Source: an uncultured Acidobacteriia bacterium (GTDB lineage Bacteria; Acidobacteriota; Terriglobia; Bryobacterales; Bryobacteraceae). From it: 37,997 nucleotides of DNA. Below are positions 16,490 to 24,661 of this stretch, piece by piece. Below the pieces are notes generated by a model that was not told the origin of the DNA, made no database searches, and saw only the letters and a program-made list of their open reading frames with translations. Positions within the stretch are counted from its first letter, which is position 1. Every line of letters begins with the position of its first letter. A program made the position numbers and the translations under genes. The DNA is taken from the NCBI GenBank assembly GCA_903900705.1, contig CAIUOG010000134.1, positions 1 through 37,997 of the forward strand, read 5' to 3'.

Positions 16490-17530
16490 TTGCCAACCAT
16501 CAAAGAAGTCGCGGAGCGCGCCGGGGTTTCGGTCGGAACTGTTTCCCACGTCATCACCGGCTCGGTACCGGTCAGTGATGACCTTCGCGTGAAAGTTCAA
16601 ACCGCCATTCGCGATCTGGACTATCACCCCAACCACGTCGCCCGCAGCCTCAAAACCAGCCGCACCCGCACGCTCGGCATCATCGTCCCGGATATGACGA
16701 TCTCCTTCTTCCCCCAAATCATCCGGGGAGCGGAAACCGCCGCGCGCCAGAAGGGCTATGCTCTGATCGCCGTGAACTCGACCGAATCCGGCGAGCGGCA
16801 GACCGAAGTGCTCTCCCTGCTGCGTTCCCAGCAGGTGGAGGGCATCCTCCTGGTCATTGCCGCCGGTTCCGCGCCCACCAATCAGATGGCGCGCCTCATC
16901 GAAGCCGGCATCCCGGTGGTCTGTCTTGATCGTGTACCGGACCGCATACCCGTGGACTCCGTTTCGGTGGAAGACGTCACCGCCGCCGAAATGGGGACCG
17001 AACATCTGCTGCAGATGGGCTACCGCCGCATCGCCATCATCACCGGCCCGCTGGCGCTCAAGAACGAACGCCGCCGCCTGCAGGGCTACGAACAGAGCCT
17101 GGAGCGCGCCGGCATTGCTCCGGATGACGATCTGGTCTGGCAGGGCAACCTGCGCACTGAAGATCTGGAAGCCATGTGCCGCGAACGCCTCAGCAACCCC
17201 GCCCGTCGCCCGGACGCCATCTTCTGCACCAACGGCCCCACCGCGCTCGCCGCCCTCCGCGCCATGCGCAGTTGCCGTATGACCACCCCGGATGACCTTG
17301 GCTTCGTCACCTTCGACGAACTCACCGTGGACGACCTCTTCCGCCCCGCCATCACCACCATCCTGCAACCGGCCTACGACATCGGCTACAAGGCATCCGA
17401 GATCCTGCTCGAACGGATCGAAACAGGGAAAGACCGCACCGACGTCCGCACCGTGCGCCTGCCGGCCACGCTGAAAGTCCGCGACTCTTCCCGCCGCGTC
17501 TCCATCGTCAAACTGTCCGAGACTTATTAA
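16490..17530 (+). CDS. LacI/GalR-family transcriptional regulator
   Basis: A 346-residue repressor-type protein. From the TTG at 16490 it begins directly with the DNA-binding helix-turn-helix TIKEVAERAGVSVGTVSHVI (residues 3-22) and the hinge YHPNHVARSLKTSRT, then a periplasmic-binding-protein-like sensor domain (TLGIIVPDM to the C-terminus). GGGAG ends 6 bases before the TTG, which makes this start far better than an in-frame ATG 36 codons upstream. It is last in the sugar operon and likely senses a pathway sugar or keto-sugar; the palindrome at 13339-13352 is a probable binding site. The 3' end overlaps the convergent TIGR03435 gene by 4 bp. Ligand unknown. Confidence 0.9.
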   Translation: MPTIKEVAERAGVSVGTVSHVITGSVPVSDDLRVKVQTAIRDLDYHPNHVARSLKTSRTRTLGIIVPDMTISFFPQIIRGAETAARQKGYALIAVNSTESGERQTEVLSLLRSQQVEGILLVIAAGSAPTNQMARLIEAGIPVVCLDRVPDRIPVDSVSVEDVTAAEMGTEHLLQMGYRRIAIITGPLALKNERRRLQGYEQSLERAGIAPDDDLVWQGNLRTEDLEAMCRERLSNPARRPDAIFCTNGPTALAALRAMRSCRMTTPDDLGFVTFDELTVDDLFRPAITTILQPAYDIGYKASEILLERIETGKDRTDVRTVRLPATLKVRDSSRRVSIVKLSETY

Positions 17531-18228
17531 TTCGCGTCCGGCGTCTTCGCGATCTGATCGATCACCACCGTCTTCACCGGAGCCTTCGCGCCCTCAAGGT
17601 GCAGTCCCAGCGTCTCCTGCACTGCCGTAAAGATGGAGGGTAATTCAGGATTCCCTTCATCGCCCCATTCGAGCGTCACCGCGTAAGACTCTTTCAGCCC
17701 CGTGCGATCGAGAACCGGCCGCTTCAGAATCAGCGCCAGAATCTCCGCCATCTGCTCCATCGAGATGCGGGTCGCCTTCAGACTCCGGTCGCTGCGATTC
17801 ACCGAACTGTCGTCACCCGGCACGGCCGTCAGCTTCGGCCCGGACTTCGCCACTGTGAGCGCATAAACGGACATCTCTTTTTCGCCAATATGCGCCGCCA
17901 GCCCGAACCGCTCCGTGAGCAGGCCCTTCAACATCTCCGGTATCGCTTTTTTGGGATAATCTTTCGGCAGCTTCGCCCGGATGTCGATCCGCTGGTCCGT
18001 CAGCCATGGCGGCCCGGAAATCTGTTGCTCCGGCACCTGATAGGCCACCCGCAGGACGTCCATCAGCGACGTGTTGGTGTAGGTCAGAAATCCATCGTCC
18101 ACGCTCATGGACGTGCTGATGTGCCCCATTTCCTGCGGGGACGACATCCGCACCGCCGCGACTTCAAACGCAGGCGTCTGCGCCAATAAAAACGGCGCGC
18201 TCAACATCAGAAGAGAAATTGATCTCAC
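17527..18228 (-). CDS. TIGR03435-family secreted protein
   Basis: A 233-residue protein with a signal peptide (MRSISLLMLSAPFLLA, then QTPAFEVAAVR). The mature start FEVAAVRMSSP, the middle block LMDVLRVAYQVPEQQISGPPWL followed by RIDIRAKLP, LKGLLTERFGLAAH and the late PVLDRTGLKESY are the recognisable pattern of TIGR03435, a family found in many copies in Solibacter-like Acidobacteriota. Function is unknown. It lies 45 bases after the isomerase gene on the same strand and may be the last gene of that run. Its stop overlaps the lacI stop from the other strand. Useful mainly as a taxonomic marker. Confidence 0.88.
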   Translation of the reverse strand: MRSISLLMLSAPFLLAQTPAFEVAAVRMSSPQEMGHISTSMSVDDGFLTYTNTSLMDVLRVAYQVPEQQISGPPWLTDQRIDIRAKLPKDYPKKAIPEMLKGLLTERFGLAAHIGEKEMSVYALTVAKSGPKLTAVPGDDSSVNRSDRSLKATRISMEQMAEILALILKRPVLDRTGLKESYAVTLEWGDEGNPELPSIFTAVQETLGLHLEGAKAPVKTVVIDQIAKTPDAN

Positions 18229-18273
18229 CTGCGTTAATACGCGCCGCGTACCGTTTCGTTCGTTCGGATCAGT

Positions 18274-19341
18274 CTACCCCAGACCCAGCACGCGCCGGTT
18301 CCGTGCCGTATCAGACCCCGCGCCCGCGAAGTCGTCAAACGCCTTCGTCGGCACGTCAATCAGGTGCTTCGCAATGAACGGAGCCCCTTCGGTCGCGCCC
18401 TGCACGCTGTCCTTGTAGCAGCACTCCCATTCGAGTACCGCCCAGGAACTGTAGCCCGCCGCCGTCAGCCGCGTGAATACCTGTCCGAAATCCACCTGGC
18501 CATCGCCCAGCGAACGGAAGCGGCCCGGCCGGTCTTTCCAGCCGAGGAACGCCCCATAGACACCCGCTCTGGCCGACGGACGGAATTCCGCGTCCTTCAC
18601 ATGGAACGCCTTGATGCGCGGACCGTAGATATCAATGAATCCGACGTAATCCATGCACTGCAGCACAAAGTGCGACGGGTCATAGTTGATCGCCACACGC
18701 GGATGATTGCCCGTCGCTTCAAGGAACTGTTCGAAGCTCGCGCCATCATGCGTATCCTCACCGGGATGCAGCTCATAGGCGAGATCGATGTTGTTCTCGT
18801 CGGCATAGTTCAGAATCGGCATCCAGCGCTTCGCCAGTTCTTTGAAGCCTTCTTCCACAATGCCCGCCGGGCGCTGCGGCCACGGGTACATAAACGGCCA
18901 AAGCAGGGCCCCTGTGAAGGAGGGCGACACCGTCAGCCCCATATTCGCCGACGCCTTGATCACATACATCATCTGCTGCGTGGCCCACTCGGCGCGCGCC
19001 TTCGGATTCCCCTGTACTTCCGGCGCGGCAAAGCCATCGAACAGCTCATCGTACGCCGGGTGCGACGCCACCAGTTGTCCCTGCAGATGCGACGCCAGTT
19101 CCGTGATCACCAGGCCATTCGTCTGGCCCTTCAGATCGTCGCAATAGGCCTTCGATTCCGCCGCCTTTTTGATGTCGATCACGCGGCCATCCCACGACGG
19201 CACCTGCACGCCGGCATAGCCCAGGCTCTTCACCCAAGCCGTGATATTCGGCAGCGTGTTATATGGCGCGCTGTCCCCCATGAACTGGGCGAGAAAAATT
19301 GCGGGTCCTTTGATTTGAGACATTTTCGTTGGCTCTTTCAT
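18274..19341 (-). CDS. sugar phosphate isomerase/epimerase (xylose isomerase-like TIM barrel)
   Basis: A 355-residue cytoplasmic TIM-barrel protein with an intact four-ligand metal site: E190 in AYELHPGE, D221 in INYDPSH, H247 in AFHVKD and E304 in VLEWEC. This matches AP-endonuclease-2/xylose isomerase-like enzymes that epimerise or isomerise sugars and keto-sugars. The start may be residue 1 (19341) or Met7 (19323); neither has a strong Shine-Dalgarno. It follows the second Gfo/Idh/MocA gene by 6 bases, so the two form a unit. Unlike the isomerase at 13362 it retains the textbook ligand set, so the two proteins are not simple duplicates. Substrate unknown. Confidence 0.85.
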   Translation of the reverse strand: MKEPTKMSQIKGPAIFLAQFMGDSAPYNTLPNITAWVKSLGYAGVQVPSWDGRVIDIKKAAESKAYCDDLKGQTNGLVITELASHLQGQLVASHPAYDELFDGFAAPEVQGNPKARAEWATQQMMYVIKASANMGLTVSPSFTGALLWPFMYPWPQRPAGIVEEGFKELAKRWMPILNYADENNIDLAYELHPGEDTHDGASFEQFLEATGNHPRVAINYDPSHFVLQCMDYVGFIDIYGPRIKAFHVKDAEFRPSARAGVYGAFLGWKDRPGRFRSLGDGQVDFGQVFTRLTAAGYSSWAVLEWECCYKDSVQGATEGAPFIAKHLIDVPTKAFDDFAGAGSDTARNRRVLGLG

Positions 19342-19347
19342 TCGGCG

Positions 19348-20511
19348 TTAAGAACGTTCCGGCATCAGCACCCAAACGGCGCCTTTTTCAGCGGATTCCA
19401 CGGCCTTGTAGATAAACTGCATCCCGCGCAGACCGTCATAAACGGTCGGGAACTTATACTCGGCGCGCGTCATCGGATTGCCCGCAATGTGCCGCCGGAT
19501 GGCCTCCACCGCGTCGACATAGATGGTGGCGAACGCTTCCAGATAGCCTTCCGGATGACCGGTCGGAATCCGCGTCACCGCTGTCGCTTCGGCCGAGAGA
19601 TACCCGGCATTGCCGCGCGAATACGTCTGGCGCGGCTGCCCGTGCTTGTAAACGTGCAGATAATTCGGATTCTCCTGCGCCCACGAAATCGCGCCTTCCG
19701 AACCATAAACGCGCAGCGTCAGCCCGTTCTCTTCACCACACGCGATCTGGCTCACCGTCAATACACCTTTGCCGCCGCCCTCAAAACGCATCAGCGCATT
19801 CACATCTTCATCCAGCTTGCGATCAGGGAGGAAAATGCTCGTATCCGCGCAGATGGAAACCAGCGGATCGCCCGTGACATACTCCACCAGGTTCAGCGCA
19901 TGCGTTCCGATATCGCCCAGCGCGCCGCCAATGCCCGACTCCGCCGGATTCGTGCGCCACGAAGCCTGCTTCGACCCATGTTTCTCCTGGGGCGTCATCA
20001 GCCAGTCCTGCAGATACTCGACAAGCACCTTCCGCACCACGCCCAGTTCGCCCGAAGCAAACATCTTCCGTGCCTGCCGGACCATCGGATGCCCCGTGTA
20101 ATTGTGCGTCAGAGCGAAAACCAGGCCTGACTTCTCCACAATCTTCACCAGCTCTTCGGCCTGCTCCAGCGTGAGCGCCAGTGGTTTATCGCAAACCACA
20201 TGGATCCCCGCTTCGAGGAACGCCTTCGAAGGTCCGAAGTGCGCGTTATTCGGCGTCACAATGCTGACGAAGTCGATGCGCTGGTCCGCGGGCAATGCCG
20301 CCTCGGCCGCCGCCATCTCCTCGTAGCTCTTATAGGACCGCGGCACATGCAGGCGCGCGGCGGTCGCCGCCGAATTCGCCTCATCGCGGGAGAAGACTCC
20401 GGCGGTCAATTCAATCTGCTGGTCAAGTGCGGCGGCGATGCGATGGACGGCTCCGATGAAGGACCCCTGCCCGCCACCGACCATCCCCATACGCAGTTTG
20501 CGGTCTGGCAT
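19348..20511 (-). CDS. Gfo/Idh/MocA family oxidoreductase (second copy)
   Basis: A 387-residue NAD(P)-dependent dehydrogenase. The Rossmann loop is VGGGQGSFIGAVHR (11-24), the family motif appears as CDKPLAL (107-113) with Asp in place of the common Glu, and the substrate domain carries GGALGDIGTHALNLVEY with D200 and H204. It differs much in sequence from the copy at 14415, so it likely handles another sugar or the reverse step. It is 43 bases downstream of the DUF2393-like gene and 6 bases upstream of the isomerase, on the same strand as tldD and pmbA. Context supports a keto-sugar route; exact reaction unknown. Confidence 0.9.
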   Translation of the reverse strand: MPDRKLRMGMVGGGQGSFIGAVHRIAAALDQQIELTAGVFSRDEANSAATAARLHVPRSYKSYEEMAAAEAALPADQRIDFVSIVTPNNAHFGPSKAFLEAGIHVVCDKPLALTLEQAEELVKIVEKSGLVFALTHNYTGHPMVRQARKMFASGELGVVRKVLVEYLQDWLMTPQEKHGSKQASWRTNPAESGIGGALGDIGTHALNLVEYVTGDPLVSICADTSIFLPDRKLDEDVNALMRFEGGGKGVLTVSQIACGEENGLTLRVYGSEGAISWAQENPNYLHVYKHGQPRQTYSRGNAGYLSAEATAVTRIPTGHPEGYLEAFATIYVDAVEAIRRHIAGNPMTRAEYKFPTVYDGLRGMQFIYKAVESAEKGAVWVLMPERS

Positions 20512-20554
20512 AAGTCGGAATTTTATCAGAGGCCAGGGGGTGGACTGCCCTTAC

Positions 20555-21010
20555 CTACTCAAACTGCAACTGAGCAATAATTAACGTCGGCATCGCCTGA
20601 TTCCAGTTCTCCGGAATCGTGTCAAAAGGCAGCCGGAAACTCTTCGTCTCCCCGGGCGCGAGCGACCCCGTCCGTCCGCCCACCACAAACGCCCGCTCCC
20701 GCGCAATCTCCACGCCCGAATAATCGCTGAACACGCAGGTCACCTCAGCCACCTTCACGGTCCGGCTCCCCTTGTTCGAAATCTCGCCCAGAATCTCCAC
20801 CAGCCGCGAATTCACATAACTCTCGGCCGCCTGCATGTGCACGTTCGAAAGTGCCAGGCTCGAAAGGTATGCTTTCCCTTCCTGCGTCAGCCGGGGTGGT
20901 GGCGGCGCGGCGGGCGCGGGCCCGAACGTCAGCCACCCGAACACACCCAGAATCAACACGCCGGCAAGGCCAACCACGATACTGGCGGGAGAGATTTTAA
21001 CGTCCGGCAA
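20555..21010 (-). CDS. membrane-anchored DUF2393/FxLYD-like protein
   Basis: A 151-residue protein with one N-terminal membrane helix (about 10-29), a Pro/Ala-rich stretch (31-40) and a C-terminal beta-sandwich-like region. The phrases EILGEISNKGSRTVKVAEV and FRLPFDTIPENWN resemble DUF2393/FxLYD domains, which are extracytoplasmic and of unknown function. Its start overlaps the pmbA 3' end by 14 bases, so it is translationally linked to the TldD/TldE pair. I know no established role with those proteases, making this a good candidate for a linked accessory protein. Confidence 0.6.
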   Translation of the reverse strand: MPDVKISPASIVVGLAGVLILGVFGWLTFGPAPAAPPPPRLTQEGKAYLSSLALSNVHMQAAESYVNSRLVEILGEISNKGSRTVKVAEVTCVFSDYSGVEIARERAFVVGGRTGSLAPGETKSFRLPFDTIPENWNQAMPTLIIAQLQFE

Positions 21011-22349
21011 CGGTCATTTCTCCGATCATGATGGTCGGCGCGGACACAGAACCGCGGAACTCCAGATCGTTCCCGATCTCCGCCACGCCATTCAGCATTT
21101 CCTGCAACGTACTCGCAATCGTCACTTCCGAAACCGGGAAGGCCAGTTCCCCGTCGCGAACCCAGATGCCCACCGCGCCACGCGAATAATCGCCCGTCAC
21201 CGTATTGACGCCGCTCCCGATCAGTTCGGTCACATAAAAACCGTTCTTCACGCCGCGCAGAATCTCTTCCGCGCTCTTCTGCCCCGCTTCGAGGAAGAAG
21301 TTTCCATACCCGATGCCGGCATTCCCCGTAATCCCGCGCGACGCGTTGCCGGTTGTCTTCATCCCCAGCTTCCGCGCCGTATAAGTGTTCAGCAGGTAAT
21401 TCTTCAGAACGCCCCGCTCAATCACCATCGTCCGGCGCGTCGGCACGCCCTCATCGTCAAACGGCTGCGAACCAAACAAACCCGGGAGGGTGCCGTCGTC
21501 GATCAGCGTAATCCGCTCATCCGCGATCTTTTCGCCCAGCTTCCCCGCGAGGAATGACGCCTGCCGGTAAATCGCCCGGCCTTCCACCGCCTCAAACAGA
21601 TTCCCCAGCAGCGTGCGCGCCACACGCGGCTCGAATATCACCGGGACTTTCTGCGTCTCCACCTTCACCGCGCCCAGCCGCCGCACCGTCCGCTCCGCCG
21701 CCATCCGGCCCACCAGCGCCGCGTCTTCCAGACCCGCGTAATCCCGCGCAATGGTGAACCAGTAATCGCGTTCCATGCTCTCGCCCTGCGTCGCCACCGG
21801 CACGGCCGAGATGGAACAGTATGTCGACCGGTACGCGCCCGCGAAACCGCGCGAATTCGCAAACACGCGCCCGCCGATATTTGAATCGAACGAGCCGCCT
21901 TCCGAGTTCGTAATGCGCGGATCAAACGCCAGCGCCGCCGCTTCCGCGCGCTTCGCCGCATCGATCTTCAGCTCCGTCGGCAACCCCGCCACATCCTCTG
22001 AAAACAGCCGCAGGTCCGTCCGCAGCGACCCCAACTCCTCCGGCTCCGGCAGCGCCGCATTCGGATCTTCCGTCGTCACCGCCGCCAGATCAATTGCCGA
22101 CCGCACCATCTGCCGGATCCCGTCCGGCGTCAGGTCAGACGTGTAAGACGAGCCCATCCGCCGCCCGATCAACACGCGCAATCCCGCCCCGCGCGACCCG
22201 GCTTCCTTCAGCGTTTCCAACTCGCCCATGCGAACGTTCGCCGAAAACTCCGCCCCGTCCTGCATCGTGCATTCCGCGTCCGTCGCGCCCGCGTCCCGCG
22301 CCTGCCGGATCACCGACTGCGCGATTTCCTGCAACTCACTCAGCTGCAT
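20997..22349 (-). CDS. pmbA: TldE/PmbA subunit of the TldD/TldE protease
   Basis: A 450-residue protein of the PmbA/TldD family, partner of TldD. In E. coli the TldD/TldE heterodimer removes leader peptide from microcin B17 precursor and degrades unfolded peptides such as CcdA; TldE lacks the zinc site. This copy also has no HExxxH, as expected for TldE. Conserved phrases include GLRVLIGRRMGSSYTSDL, NSRGFAGAYRST and TGNAGIGYGNFFLEAG. The preferred ATG at 22349 overlaps the tldD stop as TAATG. An upstream in-frame extension of 29 codons lies inside tldD and is rejected. The DUF2393-like gene follows with overlap. No precursor peptide gene is evident nearby. Confidence 0.93.
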   Translation of the reverse strand: MQLSELQEIAQSVIRQARDAGATDAECTMQDGAEFSANVRMGELETLKEAGSRGAGLRVLIGRRMGSSYTSDLTPDGIRQMVRSAIDLAAVTTEDPNAALPEPEELGSLRTDLRLFSEDVAGLPTELKIDAAKRAEAAALAFDPRITNSEGGSFDSNIGGRVFANSRGFAGAYRSTYCSISAVPVATQGESMERDYWFTIARDYAGLEDAALVGRMAAERTVRRLGAVKVETQKVPVIFEPRVARTLLGNLFEAVEGRAIYRQASFLAGKLGEKIADERITLIDDGTLPGLFGSQPFDDEGVPTRRTMVIERGVLKNYLLNTYTARKLGMKTTGNASRGITGNAGIGYGNFFLEAGQKSAEEILRGVKNGFYVTELIGSGVNTVTGDYSRGAVGIWVRDGELAFPVSEVTIASTLQEMLNGVAEIGNDLEFRGSVSAPTIMIGEMTVAGR

Positions 22350-23779
22350 TAAGCCGTTCCCCCGACTGTCATCCGGTCGATCCGGACCGTGGGAATCCCC
22401 ACGCCCACCGGAACGCTCTGGCCTTCCTTGCCGCACACGCCGATGCCTTCGTCGAGTTTCAAATCGTTCCCCACCATGCTGACGTGCTTCATCGCCTCCG
22501 GACCGTTACCGATCAGCGTGGCGTTCTTCACCGGCCTCGTCAGCTTGCCGTCCTCAATCAGATAGCTTTCCGATGCCGAGAACACAAAGTTCCCGCTCGT
22601 GATATCCACCTGCCCGCCCGCGAAATTCGCGCAGTAGAGCCCGCGCGGCACGGATTTGATGATGTCCGCCGGATCGCTTTCCCCGGCCAGCATGAACGTG
22701 TTCGTCATGCGCGGCATCGGAATATGCTCATAGCTCTCGCGCCGTCCGCTGCCCGTGGGCGCCGTGCCCAGAATCCGGCTCGACAGCTTATCCTGCAGAT
22801 AGCCGCGCAGAATGCCGTTCTCGATCAGCACGTTGCGCTGCGTCTGGTTGCCTTCATCGTCCACATTCAGTGACCCGCGACGCCCACCGATCGTGCCGTC
22901 GTCAATAATCGTGCACAGCGGACTCGCCACCTGCTGCCCGATGCGCCCGCTGAAAGCCGAAACGCCCTTGCGATTGAAGTCCGCTTCCAGCCCGTGGCCC
23001 ACCGCTTCATGCAGCAGCACGCCAGGCCAGCCGGGCCCCAGCACCACAATCTGCTCGCCGGCCGGAACCTCCGCCGCGCCCAACTGCATAATTGCCTGCC
23101 GCGCGGCTTCCTTCGCGAAGTATTCGGGAGTCCGCTCCGTCTGAAACCAGTCGAGTTCATACCGACCGCCGCCGCCCGCGTGTCCCTGCTGCGGCACGCC
23201 GTCCGTATCTTTGGCCAGCGCGAGCACGCTCATCCGAGCCAGGGGCTGCCGGTCGAAATTCAGCACGCCATCGCTGGTCGCCACCATCACCTGCCGCAGG
23301 TTGTCCGCATAGGTCACCTGCACCTGGAAAACGCGGGAATCATAAGCGCGCGCCGCGCGGTCCGCACGCTGCGCCAGTTCAACCCGTTCCTTAAAGGCGG
23401 TCTCACTGGGTGCGGTCAGAACAGGGTACAGGTTCCGCTTCCGGCCTTCCTGCAGCGAGGCCGTCTCCACCTTCGCCGGGCCGGACGCGATCAGCGCCGC
23501 CACCTGCGCCGCATGCCGGATCTTCTCCGGGCTCAGATCGTCGGAATACGCATAGCCAGTCCGTTCGCCGGAGATCACGCGAACGCCCACCCCGAGCGAC
23601 ACGCCCTGCGTCGCGCTCTTCACAATCGACTCGTCTATGCTGATCGAGCTTGTCGCAAGGTATTCAAAATAAAGGTCCGCATAGTCGCCACCCCGTGACA
23701 GCGCTTCGGAAAGGTAGTTTTCCAGATCCCGCCGCGAGATGCCGAACCTGACGGCGAAAAAGGAATCGGAAAAGCTCAT
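22349..23779 (-). CDS. tldD: TldD metalloprotease subunit
   Basis: A 476-residue protease with the zinc motif HEAVGHGLEADF (257-268; H257, H262 and E258) and the late conserved Cys449 in GVCGKEGQ. Length and order match TldD. It forms a heterodimer with TldE and threads peptides through a narrow channel to the zinc site. It is first in a minus-strand run tldD-pmbA-DUF2393-oxidoreductase-isomerase-TIGR03435 with small gaps. No strong Shine-Dalgarno precedes the ATG. The divergent short-chain dehydrogenase begins 104 bases away. The peptide substrate is unknown. Confidence 0.96.
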   Translation of the reverse strand: MSFSDSFFAVRFGISRRDLENYLSEALSRGGDYADLYFEYLATSSISIDESIVKSATQGVSLGVGVRVISGERTGYAYSDDLSPEKIRHAAQVAALIASGPAKVETASLQEGRKRNLYPVLTAPSETAFKERVELAQRADRAARAYDSRVFQVQVTYADNLRQVMVATSDGVLNFDRQPLARMSVLALAKDTDGVPQQGHAGGGGRYELDWFQTERTPEYFAKEAARQAIMQLGAAEVPAGEQIVVLGPGWPGVLLHEAVGHGLEADFNRKGVSAFSGRIGQQVASPLCTIIDDGTIGGRRGSLNVDDEGNQTQRNVLIENGILRGYLQDKLSSRILGTAPTGSGRRESYEHIPMPRMTNTFMLAGESDPADIIKSVPRGLYCANFAGGQVDITSGNFVFSASESYLIEDGKLTRPVKNATLIGNGPEAMKHVSMVGNDLKLDEGIGVCGKEGQSVPVGVGIPTVRIDRMTVGGTA

Positions 23780-23882
23780 ATCGGTATTTAGACTCTGCCT
23801 TCCACTCTATCAACAGGAAGTTACAGGGCTTCGCCCACCCCTGCCGGGTATCGATATAAGCTTTAGGTGAGAGAATATCGCT

Positions 23883-24653
23883 TTGAACCCCTTTTCACTC
23901 GAAGGTAAAACTGCGCTGATCACCGGCGCCAGCCGCGGAATCGGTCTGGCTATCGCGCGAGGCATGCATGCCGCCGGAGCCACTGTCGTGCTGGCCGCAC
24001 GCTCGAAAGACAAGCTCGAAGCGCTTGCGAAAGAGCTGAACGGCCGCTATGTCGAGGTCGACATGATGGATACCGCCTCCATCGCGCGCGCCGCCGAAGC
24101 CGCCGGAGACGTGGATATCCTGGTCAACGTCGCCGGCACCAACATCCGTAAGCGTTTTGAAGACGTGACGCCGGAGCAGTACCACACTATCGTCCAGACC
24201 AACCTCCACAGCCTGGCTGAAATGACGCAGCTCGTCGGCAAGCGCATGATCGCGCGCGGCAAGGGCGGCAAAATTATCAACATCGGCAGCCTCACCACCT
24301 TCAGCGGCATCCCCTACATCGCCGTCTACGCCATGACAAAAGGCGCCGTCGGCCAGCTCACCAAGGCACTTGCCGCTGAATGGGCGCAGTTTGATATTCA
24401 GGTAAACTGCATCGCCCCCGGATTCATTCTCACAGACCTCAACCGCGCCATGTGGCAGCCCGAATCCATGAACGAATGGCGCAAAGCCATCCAGGCAAAT
24501 GACCGCATGGGCACTCCGGAAGACATCGCCCCCGCTGCAGTCTTCCTCGCCTCCCCCGGTTCCGACTACGTGACCGGCCAGGTCATTGCGGTCGATGGCG
24601 GCGCTTCCACCACCATGAAATGGCCCATGGCCGCGCCCCCGTCCACAACCTAA
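23883..24653 (+). CDS. short-chain dehydrogenase/reductase (KduD/gluconate dehydrogenase-like)
   Basis: A 256-residue NAD(P)-dependent classical SDR. Cofactor motif TGASRGIG (14-21), NVAGTN (82-87), and catalytic S136, Y149 and K153 (YAMTK) are all present. The C-terminal region resembles 2-deoxy-D-gluconate 3-dehydrogenase/gluconate 5-dehydrogenase enzymes. The start is TTG at 23883, preceded by AGGTGAG about 12 bases upstream. A -10-like TATAAG lies at 23855-23860 and an 8-bp palindrome TATCGATA at 23849-23856, in the divergent region shared with tldD. A sugar-acid role would fit the neighbouring carbohydrate genes but is inference. Confidence 0.88.
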   Translation: MNPFSLEGKTALITGASRGIGLAIARGMHAAGATVVLAARSKDKLEALAKELNGRYVEVDMMDTASIARAAEAAGDVDILVNVAGTNIRKRFEDVTPEQYHTIVQTNLHSLAEMTQLVGKRMIARGKGGKIINIGSLTTFSGIPYIAVYAMTKGAVGQLTKALAAEWAQFDIQVNCIAPGFILTDLNRAMWQPESMNEWRKAIQANDRMGTPEDIAPAAVFLASPGSDYVTGQVIAVDGGASTTMKWPMAAPPSTT

Positions 24654-24661
24654 GAATCACC

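Noticed and set aside
18364-20130. 588-codon open frame on the plus strand
   Set aside because: Antisense to a clear isomerase and oxidoreductase; Arg/His-rich low-quality protein typical of GC-rich shadow frames.
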